Origin: Limnohabitans planktonicus II-D5
GTDB taxonomy: Bacteria; Pseudomonadota; Gammaproteobacteria; Burkholderiales; Burkholderiaceae_C
Length of the DNA: 64,000 nucleotides
Direction: 5' to 3'
NCBI RefSeq assembly: GCF_001270065.2
Contig: NZ_LFYT02000021.1
Span: forward strand, 16,926-80,925
The translations under genes and the position numbers were made by a program. The notes under the pieces were generated by a model. It ran no database searches and was not told the origin of the DNA. It saw nothing but the letters and a program-made list of their open reading frames with translations. Positions 1-10,405 of the stretch are shown here, piece after piece (position 1 is the first letter of the stretch; each line of letters starts with the position of its first letter).

Positions 1-612
1 CAGCCCGTCGGTCATCACTTCGACGGCCAGCGCGGCCAAAATCAAACCCATCAGGCGGGTCATGACGTTGATGCCTGTTTTACCCAATACGCGGGCAATC
101 GGGGTGGCCAATGAAAAGCACAGCGCTGTGGCCAGGGCGATGACCACGCCGTAGCCCACCAGGGTGCCAAGCTGGAACATGGTTTTGGCTTTTTCGGCAT
201 AGATCACCACGGTGGACATGGTCGCCGGGCCGGTCAGCAGCGGGATGGTCAGTGGCACCACGGCGATGCTGGCACCCACAGCGGCTTTGGCTTCGGCGTC
301 GTGCACTTCGTCAGCGTTGGCGCGGGCTTCGGCCGGTTGGGCGTTGAGCATCGACAAGGCCGATGTGAGCAGCAGCAAGCCGCCGCCGACCTGGAAGCTG
401 GCCAACGAGATGCCAAAGAACTCCAGAATCTGCAGGCCCAGCAAGGCGCTGATCGCAATCACAATGAATGCGGTCAGGGCAGACACCAGGATCGTGCGCT
501 GGCGCTGGGCACGGCTGAAGCCTTGGGTGTAGTGAATGAAAAACGGGACGATGGCCAAGGGGTTGACGATGGCCAGCAGGGTGATGAGTGGTTTGAAGTC
601 CATGCGCTGCAT
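1..612 (-). CDS. MarC/NAAT family integral membrane protein (3' end outside window)
   Basis: The reverse strand reads open from an ATG at 612 to the window edge, giving 204 residues with the last few missing. The protein opens with a MarC-like segment (LLAIVNPLAIVPFF), has a central stretch ending in VVPLTIPLLTGPATMST, and ends in RLMGLILAALAVEVMTDGL, all typical of the roughly 210-residue, six-helix MarC family. The family sits in the inner membrane; despite the name, its substrate is not established. A second in-frame ATG lies at 603. The gene diverges from sppA with a short shared upstream region. Confidence 0.88.
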   Translation of the reverse strand, partial: MQRMDFKPLITLLAIVNPLAIVPFFIHYTQGFSRAQRQRTILVSALTAFIVIAISALLGLQILEFFGISLASFQVGGGLLLLTSALSMLNAQPAEARANADEVHDAEAKAAVGASIAVVPLTIPLLTGPATMSTVVIYAEKAKTMFQLGTLVGYGVVIALATALCFSLATPIARVLGKTGINVMTRLMGLILAALAVEVMTDGL

Positions 613-690
613 TGTGCCGCGAGTTGACTGGATTGACGCCTTGCAGACCGACAGTAAGATGGATTGAGACTTCATGCAAAGGCTTTCCAA

Positions 691-2577
691 GTGTTTTCAT
701 CTGTAGGCAACTTTTTTCAAACGCTGCGTCGAAAGACTTTGAAGGTCTCCGATTGGCTCATCCAGGGTTTCCGAATGGGCTTGGTTTTGCTTGTCCTGGC
801 CTACGGCATGGGCATGGTTTGGTTCCTTTACTTGGCGGATCGGGTCGCCATTGCAGACCACACCGTGTTGGTGCTGGACCTCAAAGGTGCCTTGGTGGAA
901 GAGTCGGCAGGCGGCTTGCGTGACAAGGTTTTGGGCGAGTTGCAGGGCGAGTCGACAGATTCCGTGCGCTTGCGTGATCTGCAGAGGGCACTCGCATTGG
1001 CGGCGAAAGACCCACGCATTGACCGGGTGCTGTTGAAGCTCGATGGCTTCAAGGGTGGGGGCATGGCCTCCTTGCGTGAAGCAGCGGGTGCCATTGAAAT
1101 GTTCAAGACTTCCGGCAAGCCGGTCATGGCGTGGTCTGCCGCTTATGACCAACGCCAGTATTACTTGGCAGCCCATGCCAGTCAGGTGGCTGTGCATCCC
1201 ATGGGAACGGTTTTCATTGAAGGTTTTGGACGCCAACGCAACTACTACAAAGAGGCGCTGGACAAGCTGGGCATCGAGGCGAACCTGATCCGTGTGGGGC
1301 AATACAAGTCTGCGGGCGAGCCGTTCGTTCTCAGCCAACCTTCTGCGCAGGCATTGAAGGCTGAGGCGCATGTGTATGACGCTTTGTGGAAGCTTTACAC
1401 ACAGGGCATTGAGCAAGCCCGCAAGCTGCCGCCCGGCAGTGTGGTGCAACACATCGACAGCTTGCCCGGTGCATTGCAGGCTGTTCAGGGGAATGCGGGC
1501 CAGCTGGTCAAGGACTGGAAGTGGGTGGACCAGTTGCAGACTTTCGAATCCTTGCGCCAAACGCTGATGGACACGGTGGGCAAGGACGAGGACGGCAAGA
1601 CGTTCCGGCAAGTCGGTTTCAAGGAGTATCTGCGAACGCAATACAAACCGGTCAAAGGCGAGCACATCGCGGTCATCGTGGCCCAAGGAGAGATTGGCAA
1701 TGGCCGGGCACCGGCTGGCAAGATTGGCGGGCTGTCCACCTCCGATTTGATTCGCACAGCCACCGAAGATGAAGATGTCAAGGCCATCGTTTTGCGCGTC
1801 AACTCACCTGGCGGCAGCGCCTTTGCCTCTGAATTGATTCGCGACCAATTGCGCATGGCGCGTGACAAGGGCAAGCCGGTGCTGGTGTCCATGGGCGACG
1901 TGGCCGCTTCGGGCGGTTACTGGATCGCCATGTCGGCTGACCAGGTGTGGGCCGATGCGTCCACCATCACCGGCTCCATTGGCGTGTTTGCCATGCTGCC
2001 CACCGGGGAGGGCTTGATGCGCAAGCTGGGTGTGAACACCGGTGGCTACCGCACCACTTGGCTGGCCGGTGCCTACGATCCGCGCAAGGCACTGGACCCG
2101 CGCGTACAGGCTTTGGTGCAGTCAAGCGTTGAGCATATTTATGCCGATTTCATTGGCAAAGCGGCGCAAGCGCGCAAGCTGGACGTGGCCCAAGTGGACG
2201 CGTTGGCGCAAGGTCGCATTTGGACGGGCGCACAGGCGCAGGCGCATGGTTTGGTGGACCGCGTGGGCAGCTTCAATGACGCGGTGGAGGCCGCCCGTGA
2301 ACTCGTTGGCAAGTCGGCTGGCGCGAACTCGCCTTTACCGATTCGGTATTGGGGCCCCCAAGTTTCGAAACTGCAAAGCTGGGTTCAGCGGTATTGGGTG
2401 CAAGCGGCAGCACACCTTGGCTGGAATGTGGGGCCGTCAGAATTCGCGCCGATCACGGGCTTGCCTGGAGCGGTGAATGCTGCGGTGGCCGAAGATTTCA
2501 TTTGGCTCAAAGCCCTCCTGGATCAGGCACAACCCTTTGCGGCGGCTGCGCATTGCCTGTGTCAAATCACGCCCTGA
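691..2577 (+). CDS. sppA: Signal peptide peptidase SppA, 67K type
   Basis: Encodes a membrane-anchored serine protease that degrades signal peptides left after secretion. The reading frame is open from a TTG at 664, but a GTG at 691 has AAAGG eight bases upstream and is preferred (628 residues). One N-terminal membrane anchor is followed by two tandem ClpP-like domains, as in E. coli SppA (618 aa). The catalytic Lys lies in VGQYKSAGEPF (about residue 206) and the nucleophilic Ser in GDVAASGGYW (about residue 407), matching the Lys209/Ser409 dyad of E. coli. It is transcribed divergently from marC and converges on the maoC/SDR pair. Confidence 0.93.
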   Translation: MFSSVGNFFQTLRRKTLKVSDWLIQGFRMGLVLLVLAYGMGMVWFLYLADRVAIADHTVLVLDLKGALVEESAGGLRDKVLGELQGESTDSVRLRDLQRALALAAKDPRIDRVLLKLDGFKGGGMASLREAAGAIEMFKTSGKPVMAWSAAYDQRQYYLAAHASQVAVHPMGTVFIEGFGRQRNYYKEALDKLGIEANLIRVGQYKSAGEPFVLSQPSAQALKAEAHVYDALWKLYTQGIEQARKLPPGSVVQHIDSLPGALQAVQGNAGQLVKDWKWVDQLQTFESLRQTLMDTVGKDEDGKTFRQVGFKEYLRTQYKPVKGEHIAVIVAQGEIGNGRAPAGKIGGLSTSDLIRTATEDEDVKAIVLRVNSPGGSAFASELIRDQLRMARDKGKPVLVSMGDVAASGGYWIAMSADQVWADASTITGSIGVFAMLPTGEGLMRKLGVNTGGYRTTWLAGAYDPRKALDPRVQALVQSSVEHIYADFIGKAAQARKLDVAQVDALAQGRIWTGAQAQAHGLVDRVGSFNDAVEAARELVGKSAGANSPLPIRYWGPQVSKLQSWVQRYWVQAAAHLGWNVGPSEFAPITGLPGAVNAAVAEDFIWLKALLDQAQPFAAAAHCLCQITP

Positions 2578-2583
2578 ACAAAC

Positions 2584-2602
2584 TGATCGCCCTGAGCGAT
2601 CA
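2584..2602. terminator. Small convergent hairpin between sppA and the MaoC gene
   Basis: TGATCGC and GCGATCA form a 7-bp stem around a five-base loop, placed between two converging genes and overlapping the stop codon of the leftward one. There is no clear T-run on either side, so it is only a weak candidate for a bidirectional terminator. Confidence 0.35.
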
Positions 2603-3070
2603 AGGCGTTTGGGCAGGATGCCTGCGACGGAACATGCCCCAGCCTTCCATGTGCAGGACTTTGTGGCCGTGCTGGTTGAACATTTCCCACAGGTTGCGCG
2701 ACAGGCCCACATCAGGCCGCTTGCTCATGGGCTTGGTTTCGAGCACCGTGGACTGCAGGCGCAAGGTGTCGCCGGGCAGCACGGGCTTGAGCCATTTGAT
2801 GCCTTCCAGGCCGGGGGAGCCCAAGCTCGACGAATAATTCAGAAAGTTGGTCACCATCAGCCGCATGGCCATGGCGCAGGTGTGCCAGCCACTGGCCGAC
2901 AGAGCGCCAAACACCGAGGCCTTGCCTGCCTCATCGTCGAGGTGAAAGGGTTGAGGGTCGAACTGGTTGGCAAAGGCGATGATCTCTTCACGTGTGGGCG
3001 TGATGGTGCCCAGATCGCGCACCTGGCCTGCTTGCATGTCTTCCCAGTAATATTTGAACTCGGCCATCAT
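2600..3070 (-). CDS. MaoC-like hot-dog dehydratase
   Basis: A 156-residue single hot-dog protein of the MaoC/R-specific enoyl-CoA hydratase family. The FDPQPFHLDD segment carries the hydratase-type Asp38 and His43, followed by the SASGWHT stretch. These proteins hydrate 2-enoyl-CoA esters or related thioesters; the substrate here is unknown. The start codon at 3070 overlaps the SDR stop as ATGA, and a second ATG at 3067 has better spacing from GGGAGG, so either start is possible. The overlap implies translational coupling to the upstream SDR and a shared pathway. Confidence 0.85.
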   Translation of the reverse strand: MMAEFKYYWEDMQAGQVRDLGTITPTREEIIAFANQFDPQPFHLDDEAGKASVFGALSASGWHTCAMAMRLMVTNFLNYSSSLGSPGLEGIKWLKPVLPGDTLRLQSTVLETKPMSKRPDVGLSRNLWEMFNQHGHKVLHMEGWGMFRRRHPAQTP

Positions 3071-3813
3071 CGACCTCCCGAAACGTCCAGAAAACTCATG
3101 GTGGTGTAGCTGGCGGCATCGGAAAGCAACCAAACGATGGCCTGGGCCACTTCTTGGGGCGTGCCGCCGCGCTGTGCCGGCACCAGGTGTTGCAGGTCTT
3201 TCACACGGTTGGGCAGTCCGCCCGAGGCGTGGATGTCGGTGTCGATCAGGCCGGGGCGTACGGCGTTCACGCGCACGCCTTCAGCTGCCACCTCTTTGGC
3301 CAGACCCAAGGTGAAGGCGTCAATCGCCCCTTTGGCCGAGGCGTAGTCCACGTACTGGCTGGGTGAGCCCAAACGCGACGCGGCACTCGACACGTTGACG
3401 ATGCTGCCGCCTTCGCCGCCGTGACGCGTGCTCATGCGGCGCACGGCTTCTCGGGCGCAGACCATGGAGCCGATCACGTTGATGTCGAACATGCGTTTGA
3501 ATCGGGCAACACTCATCTCGTCTACCCGCGCGGCGACATCGACCACGCCCGCGTTGTTGACCAGACCGTGCAGTGGCCCTAATTTGGCGTCGATGTGCTC
3601 GTACATGCGCATGACCTGCGCTTCATCGGCCACATCGGCCTGCACCGCGATGGCGTTGCCGCCCGTGTTGCGGATCTGGCGCACCACCTCGTCAGCGGCA
3701 AGCGAGTTGGCGGTGTAATTCACCGCCACGGTCCAGCCTTGCGCTGCCGCCAACAAGGCGGTGGCGGCACCAATGCCCCGACTGCCGCCGGTGACCAAAA
3801 GCACTTTGTTCAT
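3067..3813 (-). CDS. Short-chain dehydrogenase/reductase
   Basis: A 248-residue classical SDR. The nucleotide-binding motif TGGSRGIG is at residues 8-15, NNAG at 86-89, the catalytic Ser at 142/143, and the YASAK motif gives Tyr157 and Lys161. The ATG at 3813 has TGGAG seven bases upstream; longer upstream extensions lack family similarity. It is an NAD(P)-dependent oxidoreductase of unknown substrate, similar to FabG-like and glucose-dehydrogenase-like enzymes. It is first in a two-gene unit with the MaoC protein and diverges from the isomerase gene. Confidence 0.9.
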   Translation of the reverse strand: MNKVLLVTGGSRGIGAATALLAAAQGWTVAVNYTANSLAADEVVRQIRNTGGNAIAVQADVADEAQVMRMYEHIDAKLGPLHGLVNNAGVVDVAARVDEMSVARFKRMFDINVIGSMVCAREAVRRMSTRHGGEGGSIVNVSSAASRLGSPSQYVDYASAKGAIDAFTLGLAKEVAAEGVRVNAVRPGLIDTDIHASGGLPNRVKDLQHLVPAQRGGTPQEVAQAIVWLLSDAASYTTMSFLDVSGGR

Positions 3814-3890
3814 CCAATGTCTCCAGCACGATTTCAATTCTGCGGACACAATCCGCGCTGCGAACATTACACAACAAGCATGGAGACGAC

Positions 3891-4493
3891 ATGGGTCACA
3901 CAGTGGACTATTACTTTGCCCCCCAAAGCCCTTGGGCTTACCTGGGGCACCAGCGGCTGACTGAAATTGTGGCGTGGGCCGGCGCTGCAGTGCGGGTGAT
4001 GCCGATTGACCTGGGCGGCAAGGTGTTCCCGATTTCGGGTGGATTGCCTTTGGGCCAGCGGGCACCGCAGCGCCAGGCGTACCGGCTGGTGGAGTTGCAG
4101 CGTTTCAGCGAGCACCTGAATGCGCCGCTCAACCTCAAGCCGAAGTATTTCCCAGTGGGCGGCGACGATGCGGCCAGGCTCATCATCGCCGCAGACTTGG
4201 CGCAAGGCCCAGCTGCTGCCATGCAGGTGGCGGGTGCCGTGCTGGCTGCGTGTTGGGCGCAAGAGCGCAACATCGCCGATGACAATGTGCTGGCCGGATT
4301 GCTGGCCGAGTTGGGTCTGCCTGCCGCCTTGCTGGCGCAATCGCACAGCCAGGCCGTGCAAGAGCGTTATGAAAGCTACACCCAGTCGGCCATCGATGCG
4401 GGGGTGTTTGGCGCGCCCAGCTATGTGGTGGATGGCGAGATTTTCTGGGGGCAGGACCGGCTGGACTTTGTCGAACGGGCCCTGAACCGTTGA
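3891..4493 (+). CDS. 2-hydroxychromene-2-carboxylate isomerase / DsbA-like (kappa-GST) oxidoreductase
   Basis: A 200-residue thioredoxin-fold protein of the HCCA isomerase/kappa glutathione transferase family. The N-terminal FAPQSPWAYLG has Ser13-Pro14-Trp15 at the position that replaces the DsbA CXXC, and the C-terminal FGAPSYVVDGEIFWGQDRLDFV block is the characteristic cis-Pro region. Authentic members isomerise HCCA in naphthalene degradation with glutathione, but many homologues serve other aromatic pathways and no naphthalene genes are nearby. GGAGACGAC precedes the ATG. The dienelactone hydrolase follows after 27 bases. Confidence 0.88.
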   Translation: MGHTVDYYFAPQSPWAYLGHQRLTEIVAWAGAAVRVMPIDLGGKVFPISGGLPLGQRAPQRQAYRLVELQRFSEHLNAPLNLKPKYFPVGGDDAARLIIAADLAQGPAAAMQVAGAVLAACWAQERNIADDNVLAGLLAELGLPAALLAQSHSQAVQERYESYTQSAIDAGVFGAPSYVVDGEIFWGQDRLDFVERALNR

Positions 4494-4520
4494 TGTGTTG
4501 AACCGAACCAAGGAATGACT

Positions 4521-5210
4521 ATGGGAACGATGATTGAACTCAAGGCCGCTGACGGCACGGTGGTGCCTGCGTATGAGGCCCGACCTGTCGGCACACCCAA
4601 GGGGGCAGTGCTGGTGATCCAGGAAATTTTTGGCGTCAACAGCCACATCCGCAACGTGGCGGACGGTTATGCGGCCGAGGGCTACCTGGCCTTGGCACCT
4701 GCGACCTTTCACCGCATCAAGCCCGGTGTGGAGCTGGGATATACGGAGGCCGACATGGGGGAAGGCTTTGGCTACAAGACGGCTGTCGAGGCTCTACCAG
4801 CGCCGGGCGTGATGCAGGACATCCAGGCCGCCATCGCGCACGCGGCCACACTCAGTGGTGGCAAGGTGGGCATTGTGGGTTATTGCTGGGGCGGCTTGCT
4901 GACCTGGCGCTCGGCCTGCATGCTCACAGGGCTGAGTGCTGCCGTGCCCTACTACGGCGGTGGCGTGACCACCCCGCAAGAGAGCGCACGCCAAACCCGG
5001 GTGCCCGTGCTGGCGCACTTTGCCGAAGAAGACAGCTGGATTCCGATGGATACGGTGGAGGCCTTTCAAAAGGCACATCCGGAAGTCGAGGTGCACACCT
5101 ATGCGGCGCACCACGGCTTCAACTGTGACCAACGCGGTGCCTGGCATGCCCCATCGGCCCAGCTGGCCCGTGAGCGCACGCTGGCGTTTTTTGCCAAGCA
5201 CCTGGGCTGA
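4521..5210 (+). CDS. Dienelactone hydrolase family protein
   Basis: A 229-residue alpha/beta hydrolase. GYCWGG holds the nucleophilic Cys122, AEEDSW the Asp171, and HHGFNCD the catalytic His198, the Cys-Asp-His triad of carboxymethylenebutenolidase. Members open dienelactone to maleylacetate, or act on related esters. Two in-frame ATGs exist; the one at 4521 is preferred because AAGGA ends six bases before it, whereas the one at 4515 has no spacer. It is probably cotranscribed with the preceding isomerase. The true substrate is not visible from context. Confidence 0.9.
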   Translation: MGTMIELKAADGTVVPAYEARPVGTPKGAVLVIQEIFGVNSHIRNVADGYAAEGYLALAPATFHRIKPGVELGYTEADMGEGFGYKTAVEALPAPGVMQDIQAAIAHAATLSGGKVGIVGYCWGGLLTWRSACMLTGLSAAVPYYGGGVTTPQESARQTRVPVLAHFAEEDSWIPMDTVEAFQKAHPEVEVHTYAAHHGFNCDQRGAWHAPSAQLARERTLAFFAKHLG

Positions 5211-5219
5211 ATCTCTGTC

Positions 5220-5291
5220 GTGGGCGCCAGCGCTGCTGGCGAATGGCCCGGCGGTGGTCCGCAAACCATCGCTTGCAGGGCAAGCGCCTAC
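5220..5291. repeat. Dispersed palindromic repeat, GTAGGAGC-type (copy 1)
   Basis: Two short hairpins face each other. The left arm has GCCAGC-GCT-GCTGGC preceded by GTGGGC. The right arm has GCTTGC-AGG-GCAAGC followed by GCCTAC. The same pair of arms occurs at 39947-40017. The layout resembles REP pairs that begin with a GTAG/GTGG tetranucleotide. It fills the space between two converging genes. Confidence 0.65.
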
Positions 5292-5337
5292 AAAAAACCA
5301 ACTCAGGCGCAGGCCTGAAGGAGGTCATTTGCCGGAT

Positions 5338-6483
5338 TCACCCGCCTGTGCGGGCCAGGTAACGCTTGCGCCAGAAGATGATCCCCATCGCGATGGCGAT
5401 GGCCCCCATGCTTCCCAGCGTCCACCAGAAGGCAGAAGCCTGGTGTAGCCAGGGGATGAACTCGAAGTTCATGCCGAAGATGCCTGCGATCAGGTTCAGC
5501 GGCAAGAAGATCGCGGTCAGCGCCGTCAGTGTGCGCATGATGTCGTTGGTGCGGTTGCCTTGCACATTGAAGTGCATCTGCACGGCCGTTTCGGTGTTGT
5601 GCTCCAGTCGGCGTACGTGTTGCACCACGCGGTCAATGTGTTCCAGCACGTCACGGCTGCGGATCTTGAGCAGTTCGTGTTCACGTTCGGACGTGCTGTT
5701 TTCCTCTATCCCCCAGGCGTCCAGTGATTCGGTCCAGCTTTGCATGGCCGTGTGCTGGTCTTCGCACAGGCCTTCGAGCTGGTGGAGCGCCAGGCGAGCG
5801 TGCAGCAGGGCGTCCCAGCGGTTAAAGCGTGTGCGAGGGTTGAGCAATTCGGCTTGCCAGTGGTCGAGCTGGCGGCTCAGTTCGCGGCGCAAATCGAGGT
5901 AGCCATCGACCATCTGGCTGATGATGCGCAGCATCATGTCTGCAGCGTTGTGAGGCACGCCGCGTGCGCCGGTGGAGCGCAGGTCTGCCGATTCCCCGGT
6001 TTGCGTGGCCGCTGGTGTGCTGGCCAGCAGGCGGCTGGCATAGGCCTCGCGCACGGCGCAGTCGGACGGGTGCACGCTCAGCAAGACGCGGTCAAAAACC
6101 ACAAAACCTACCGGGCTGGTGTCGATGCGATGCAACACGGGGGGGCCAGGGCGCTTGCCGACTTGCAGCGGCAAGCCGTTGCTGGCGGTGGTGTTGGCAT
6201 TGAGGGCGTTGTTGGGGCGCTGTGCGAGCCTGCGAAACACCAGCAGGTCATAGTGCGAGCTGTAGTCAAAGCGCGAGGGCAATTGCGCATTCAGCAGGTC
6301 CGAAACGTGCAGGTCAACCAAGGTCTGTCCCGTCAGCCGCTCCAGCGTGTTCTGGATTTGTGGCAGCTCGGTGCTGAAGCTGTCACGCGAACAGGCAATC
6401 CAGACGTAGCCGTCCTCCGGCAGCTGCTCAGGCAGCGCCAGCCCGGCATGAACTTGTGCGCCCGAGACGCTGAAAACCCGCAT
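5338..6483 (-). CDS. corA: CorA-family divalent cation transporter
   Basis: A 381-residue protein with a long cytoplasmic N-terminal domain rich in helices and two C-terminal membrane segments. The signature GMN is at 337-339, followed by an acidic-hydrophobic periplasmic loop and a final helix ending in basic residues (FWRKRYLARTGG). CorA pentamers move Mg2+, Co2+ or Ni2+ passively; ZntB homologues move Zn2+, and sequence alone does not separate the two. It starts eight bases after hemB on the same strand, so the two are likely cotranscribed. HemB here is of the Mg2+-type, making a link to metal supply plausible but unproven. Confidence 0.9.
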   Translation of the reverse strand: MRVFSVSGAQVHAGLALPEQLPEDGYVWIACSRDSFSTELPQIQNTLERLTGQTLVDLHVSDLLNAQLPSRFDYSSHYDLLVFRRLAQRPNNALNANTTASNGLPLQVGKRPGPPVLHRIDTSPVGFVVFDRVLLSVHPSDCAVREAYASRLLASTPAATQTGESADLRSTGARGVPHNAADMMLRIISQMVDGYLDLRRELSRQLDHWQAELLNPRTRFNRWDALLHARLALHQLEGLCEDQHTAMQSWTESLDAWGIEENSTSEREHELLKIRSRDVLEHIDRVVQHVRRLEHNTETAVQMHFNVQGNRTNDIMRTLTALTAIFLPLNLIAGIFGMNFEFIPWLHQASAFWWTLGSMGAIAIAMGIIFWRKRYLARTGG

Positions 6484-6491
6484 GGCGGGGC

Positions 6492-8245
<1,754 letters not shown>

Positions 8246-8258
8246 AGGCCCTGCGAGC

Positions 8259-9368
8259 ATGTCAACCCAGCGTAAAACGGCCGCCTGGCCCTTGACCTGG
8301 ATTTACGCGGTGCTGATCGTCTACGCCAGCCTGTACCCGTTTGACAACTGGCGTGTTCAAGGCATCGCGCCTTGGGCATTTTTGACCGCGCCATTGCCCC
8401 GTTATTGGACTGGTTTTGATGTCTTGTCGAATGTCCTGGGCTATGCCCCCTTTGGTTTTTTGCTGGCGCTGGCCGTGCACCGCACGCAGCGGCGCAGCTC
8501 GGCCGTTGCTCAGGCGACCTTGGCGGCGGCCGTTTTGTCGCTGTGTATGGAGTCGCTGCAACTGTTTTTACCGGTGCGTGTGCCCTCCAATGTGGATGCA
8601 GCGCTGAACATTGCCGGGGCGTGGGGGGGCGCGGTGTTGGCCCGGGGCCTGGAGTGGGTCGGCCTGATTGACCGCTGGAGCCGTTTTCGTGACCGCTGGT
8701 TTGTGCCAGACGCCAGTGACGCCCTGGTCCTGCTGGCAGTCTGGCCTTTGGCTTTGCTGTTTCCTGCGCCAGTGAGTTTTGGCCTCGGCCAAGTGCTCGA
8801 GCGTTTGGAGGCAGCCTTGGCCCATGGGCTGGAGGGCAGCCCGTGGATTGAATGGCTGCCTTTGCGCGAGGTGGAGTTGCAACCCCTTTTGCCGGTCAGT
8901 GAAATGTTGTGTGCGGCTATTGGTTTGCTGCTGCCGTGTTTGCTGGCCTTTGGTGTGTTGCGTCAGTGGCGGCAGCGCCTCATGGCAGCCTTGTGGGTGC
9001 TGGTGTTGGGCTTTGGCTTCAGTGCGCTGTCGGCAGCTTTGACCTACGGCCCGGCGCATGCCTGGGGCTGGGTGGGGCAAGAGGTGTTGGTGGGCTTGGT
9101 GGTGGCCACTGTCTGCATAGTGTTGCTGTCCTTTTGCACTGCCCGGGTGTGCTGGGTGATGGCCCTGGCGGCGCTGGTTTGGCAGTTGGCGCTGCTCAAC
9201 AACGCTTCGGCCGATGCCTATTTTTCCCTGACGCTGCAAACCTGGGAGCAGGGGCGGTTCATCCGTTTTCACGGGCTGATCCAGTGGTTGGGCTGGCTGT
9301 GGCCCTATGCCTTGCTCGTGTATTTGGTGCGGCATTTGTCGGCATCGGGGCAGAGCCAAAACGCCTGA
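8259..9368 (+). CDS. VanZ-like family membrane protein
   Basis: A 369-residue multi-spanning membrane protein. The N-terminal third has the VanZ-like pattern SLYPFDNW, then NVLGYAPFGFLLALA, and MESLQLFLPVRVPSNVDAALNIAGAWGG, which is the conserved core of the domain. VanZ contributes to teicoplanin resistance in enterococci, but the role of proteobacterial homologues is unknown. About six further hydrophobic segments follow in the C-terminal half, making the protein longer than the minimal domain. It begins 13 bases after hemJ and may be cotranscribed with it. Confidence 0.8.
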   Translation: MSTQRKTAAWPLTWIYAVLIVYASLYPFDNWRVQGIAPWAFLTAPLPRYWTGFDVLSNVLGYAPFGFLLALAVHRTQRRSSAVAQATLAAAVLSLCMESLQLFLPVRVPSNVDAALNIAGAWGGAVLARGLEWVGLIDRWSRFRDRWFVPDASDALVLLAVWPLALLFPAPVSFGLGQVLERLEAALAHGLEGSPWIEWLPLREVELQPLLPVSEMLCAAIGLLLPCLLAFGVLRQWRQRLMAALWVLVLGFGFSALSAALTYGPAHAWGWVGQEVLVGLVVATVCIVLLSFCTARVCWVMALAALVWQLALLNNASADAYFSLTLQTWEQGRFIRFHGLIQWLGWLWPYALLVYLVRHLSASGQSQNA

Positions 9369-9393
9369 AAAGGGGCGGGCCTAAAATCTGGCC

Positions 9394-9738
9394 ATGACCT
9401 CTGCAAATTCCACTTCCTATTTCAAGCGCCACATCTTTTTTTGCCTGAACGAGCGCAAAAACAACGAAGCCTGTTGCGCCCAGCACAACGCACAAGCGGC
9501 TTTTGACCGCTGCAAAACCCGGGTCAAGGAACTCGGACTGGCAGGCCCGGGTCAGGTGCGGGTCAATAAGGCGGGCTGTCTGGACCGCTGTTCGGGGGGG
9601 CCTGTGGCGGTGGTCTACCCTGAAGGCGTTTGGTACACCTACGTGGACCAAACAGATATTGATGAAATTGTTGAATCACATTTGCAAAACGGACAGGTGG
9701 TGGAGCGACTGGTGACGCCAGAACATTTGGGGCGCTGA
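9394..9738 (+). CDS. Thioredoxin-like (2Fe-2S) ferredoxin
   Basis: A 114-residue protein with the cysteine pattern of thioredoxin-fold ferredoxins: Cys17 in FFCLNERK, Cys27/28, then Cys62 and Cys66 in GCLDRCSGGPVAVVYPEG. The C-terminal CSGGPVAVVYPEGVWY block is characteristic of the family and related to NuoE-like folds. It is likely a cytoplasmic electron carrier or iron-sulphur-binding protein of unknown partner. Its stop overlaps the start of the next hydrolase gene (TGATG), which suggests translational coupling. Confidence 0.85.
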   Translation: MTSANSTSYFKRHIFFCLNERKNNEACCAQHNAQAAFDRCKTRVKELGLAGPGQVRVNKAGCLDRCSGGPVAVVYPEGVWYTYVDQTDIDEIVESHLQNGQVVERLVTPEHLGR

Positions 9739-10364
9739 TGAATGCTGCAACCCAATCTTTCATGCTGCAGGGCGCCTCGGGGGTCATTGAGGCTTTGCGC
9801 GATGCGCCCGCAGAGGGCGATGTGCGTGGCACTGCAGTCATCGCTCACCCGCATCCCCTGTTTGGCGGCAGCATGCAAAACAAGGTGGTGCAGACCTTGG
9901 CGCGGGCTTTTGTGCAGTGTGGCTGGCAGGCGATCCGATTCAATTTCCGGGGCGTGGGTGCCAGTGCAGGCCGTTATGACGAGGGCCGTGGTGAGGCGGC
10001 CGACATGCTGGCCCTGATTGAGCAGGTGGTGCCACAGGGGCCGATTGCGCTGGCGGGCTTTTCATTTGGTGCCTTTGTCACCAGCCATGTGGCCCAGGCT
10101 TTGGGTGATGCGCGAAGGCCTGAAAAACTGGTGTTGGTGGGCACGGCGGCTTCGCGTTTTGCGGTAGCGCCCATCGCCAGCGAATTGCATGAGCGCACGT
10201 TGGTGCTGCATGGTGAACAAGACGATACGGTGCCGCTGTCCAGCGTGATGGACTGGGCAAGGCCTCAGACCTTGCCGATCACGGTGATTCCGGGTGTGGA
10301 ACACTTCTTTCACGGACAATTGCCGCTCCTCAAAGCCTTGGTGATGCGTCACCTGAGTGCCTGA
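9738..10364 (+). CDS. Alpha/beta hydrolase of the short CocE/YsgH-like type
   Basis: A 208-residue hydrolase. AHPHPLFGGSMQNKVV and FRGVGASAGRYDEG are the oxyanion and cap motifs of a widespread small family, the nucleophile is Ser109 in AGFSFGAF, the acid lies in HGEQDDTVPL, and the catalytic His in PGVEHFFHG. Function is unassigned; members are probable esterases or thioesterases. It is translationally coupled to the ferredoxin gene by a one-base overlap. Confidence 0.82.
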   Translation: MNAATQSFMLQGASGVIEALRDAPAEGDVRGTAVIAHPHPLFGGSMQNKVVQTLARAFVQCGWQAIRFNFRGVGASAGRYDEGRGEAADMLALIEQVVPQGPIALAGFSFGAFVTSHVAQALGDARRPEKLVLVGTAASRFAVAPIASELHERTLVLHGEQDDTVPLSSVMDWARPQTLPITVIPGVEHFFHGQLPLLKALVMRHLSA

Positions 10365-10405
10365 ATCCTTTGGCTGTTTGCCCTCAAGGGCTGGTCCTGT
10401 CACGA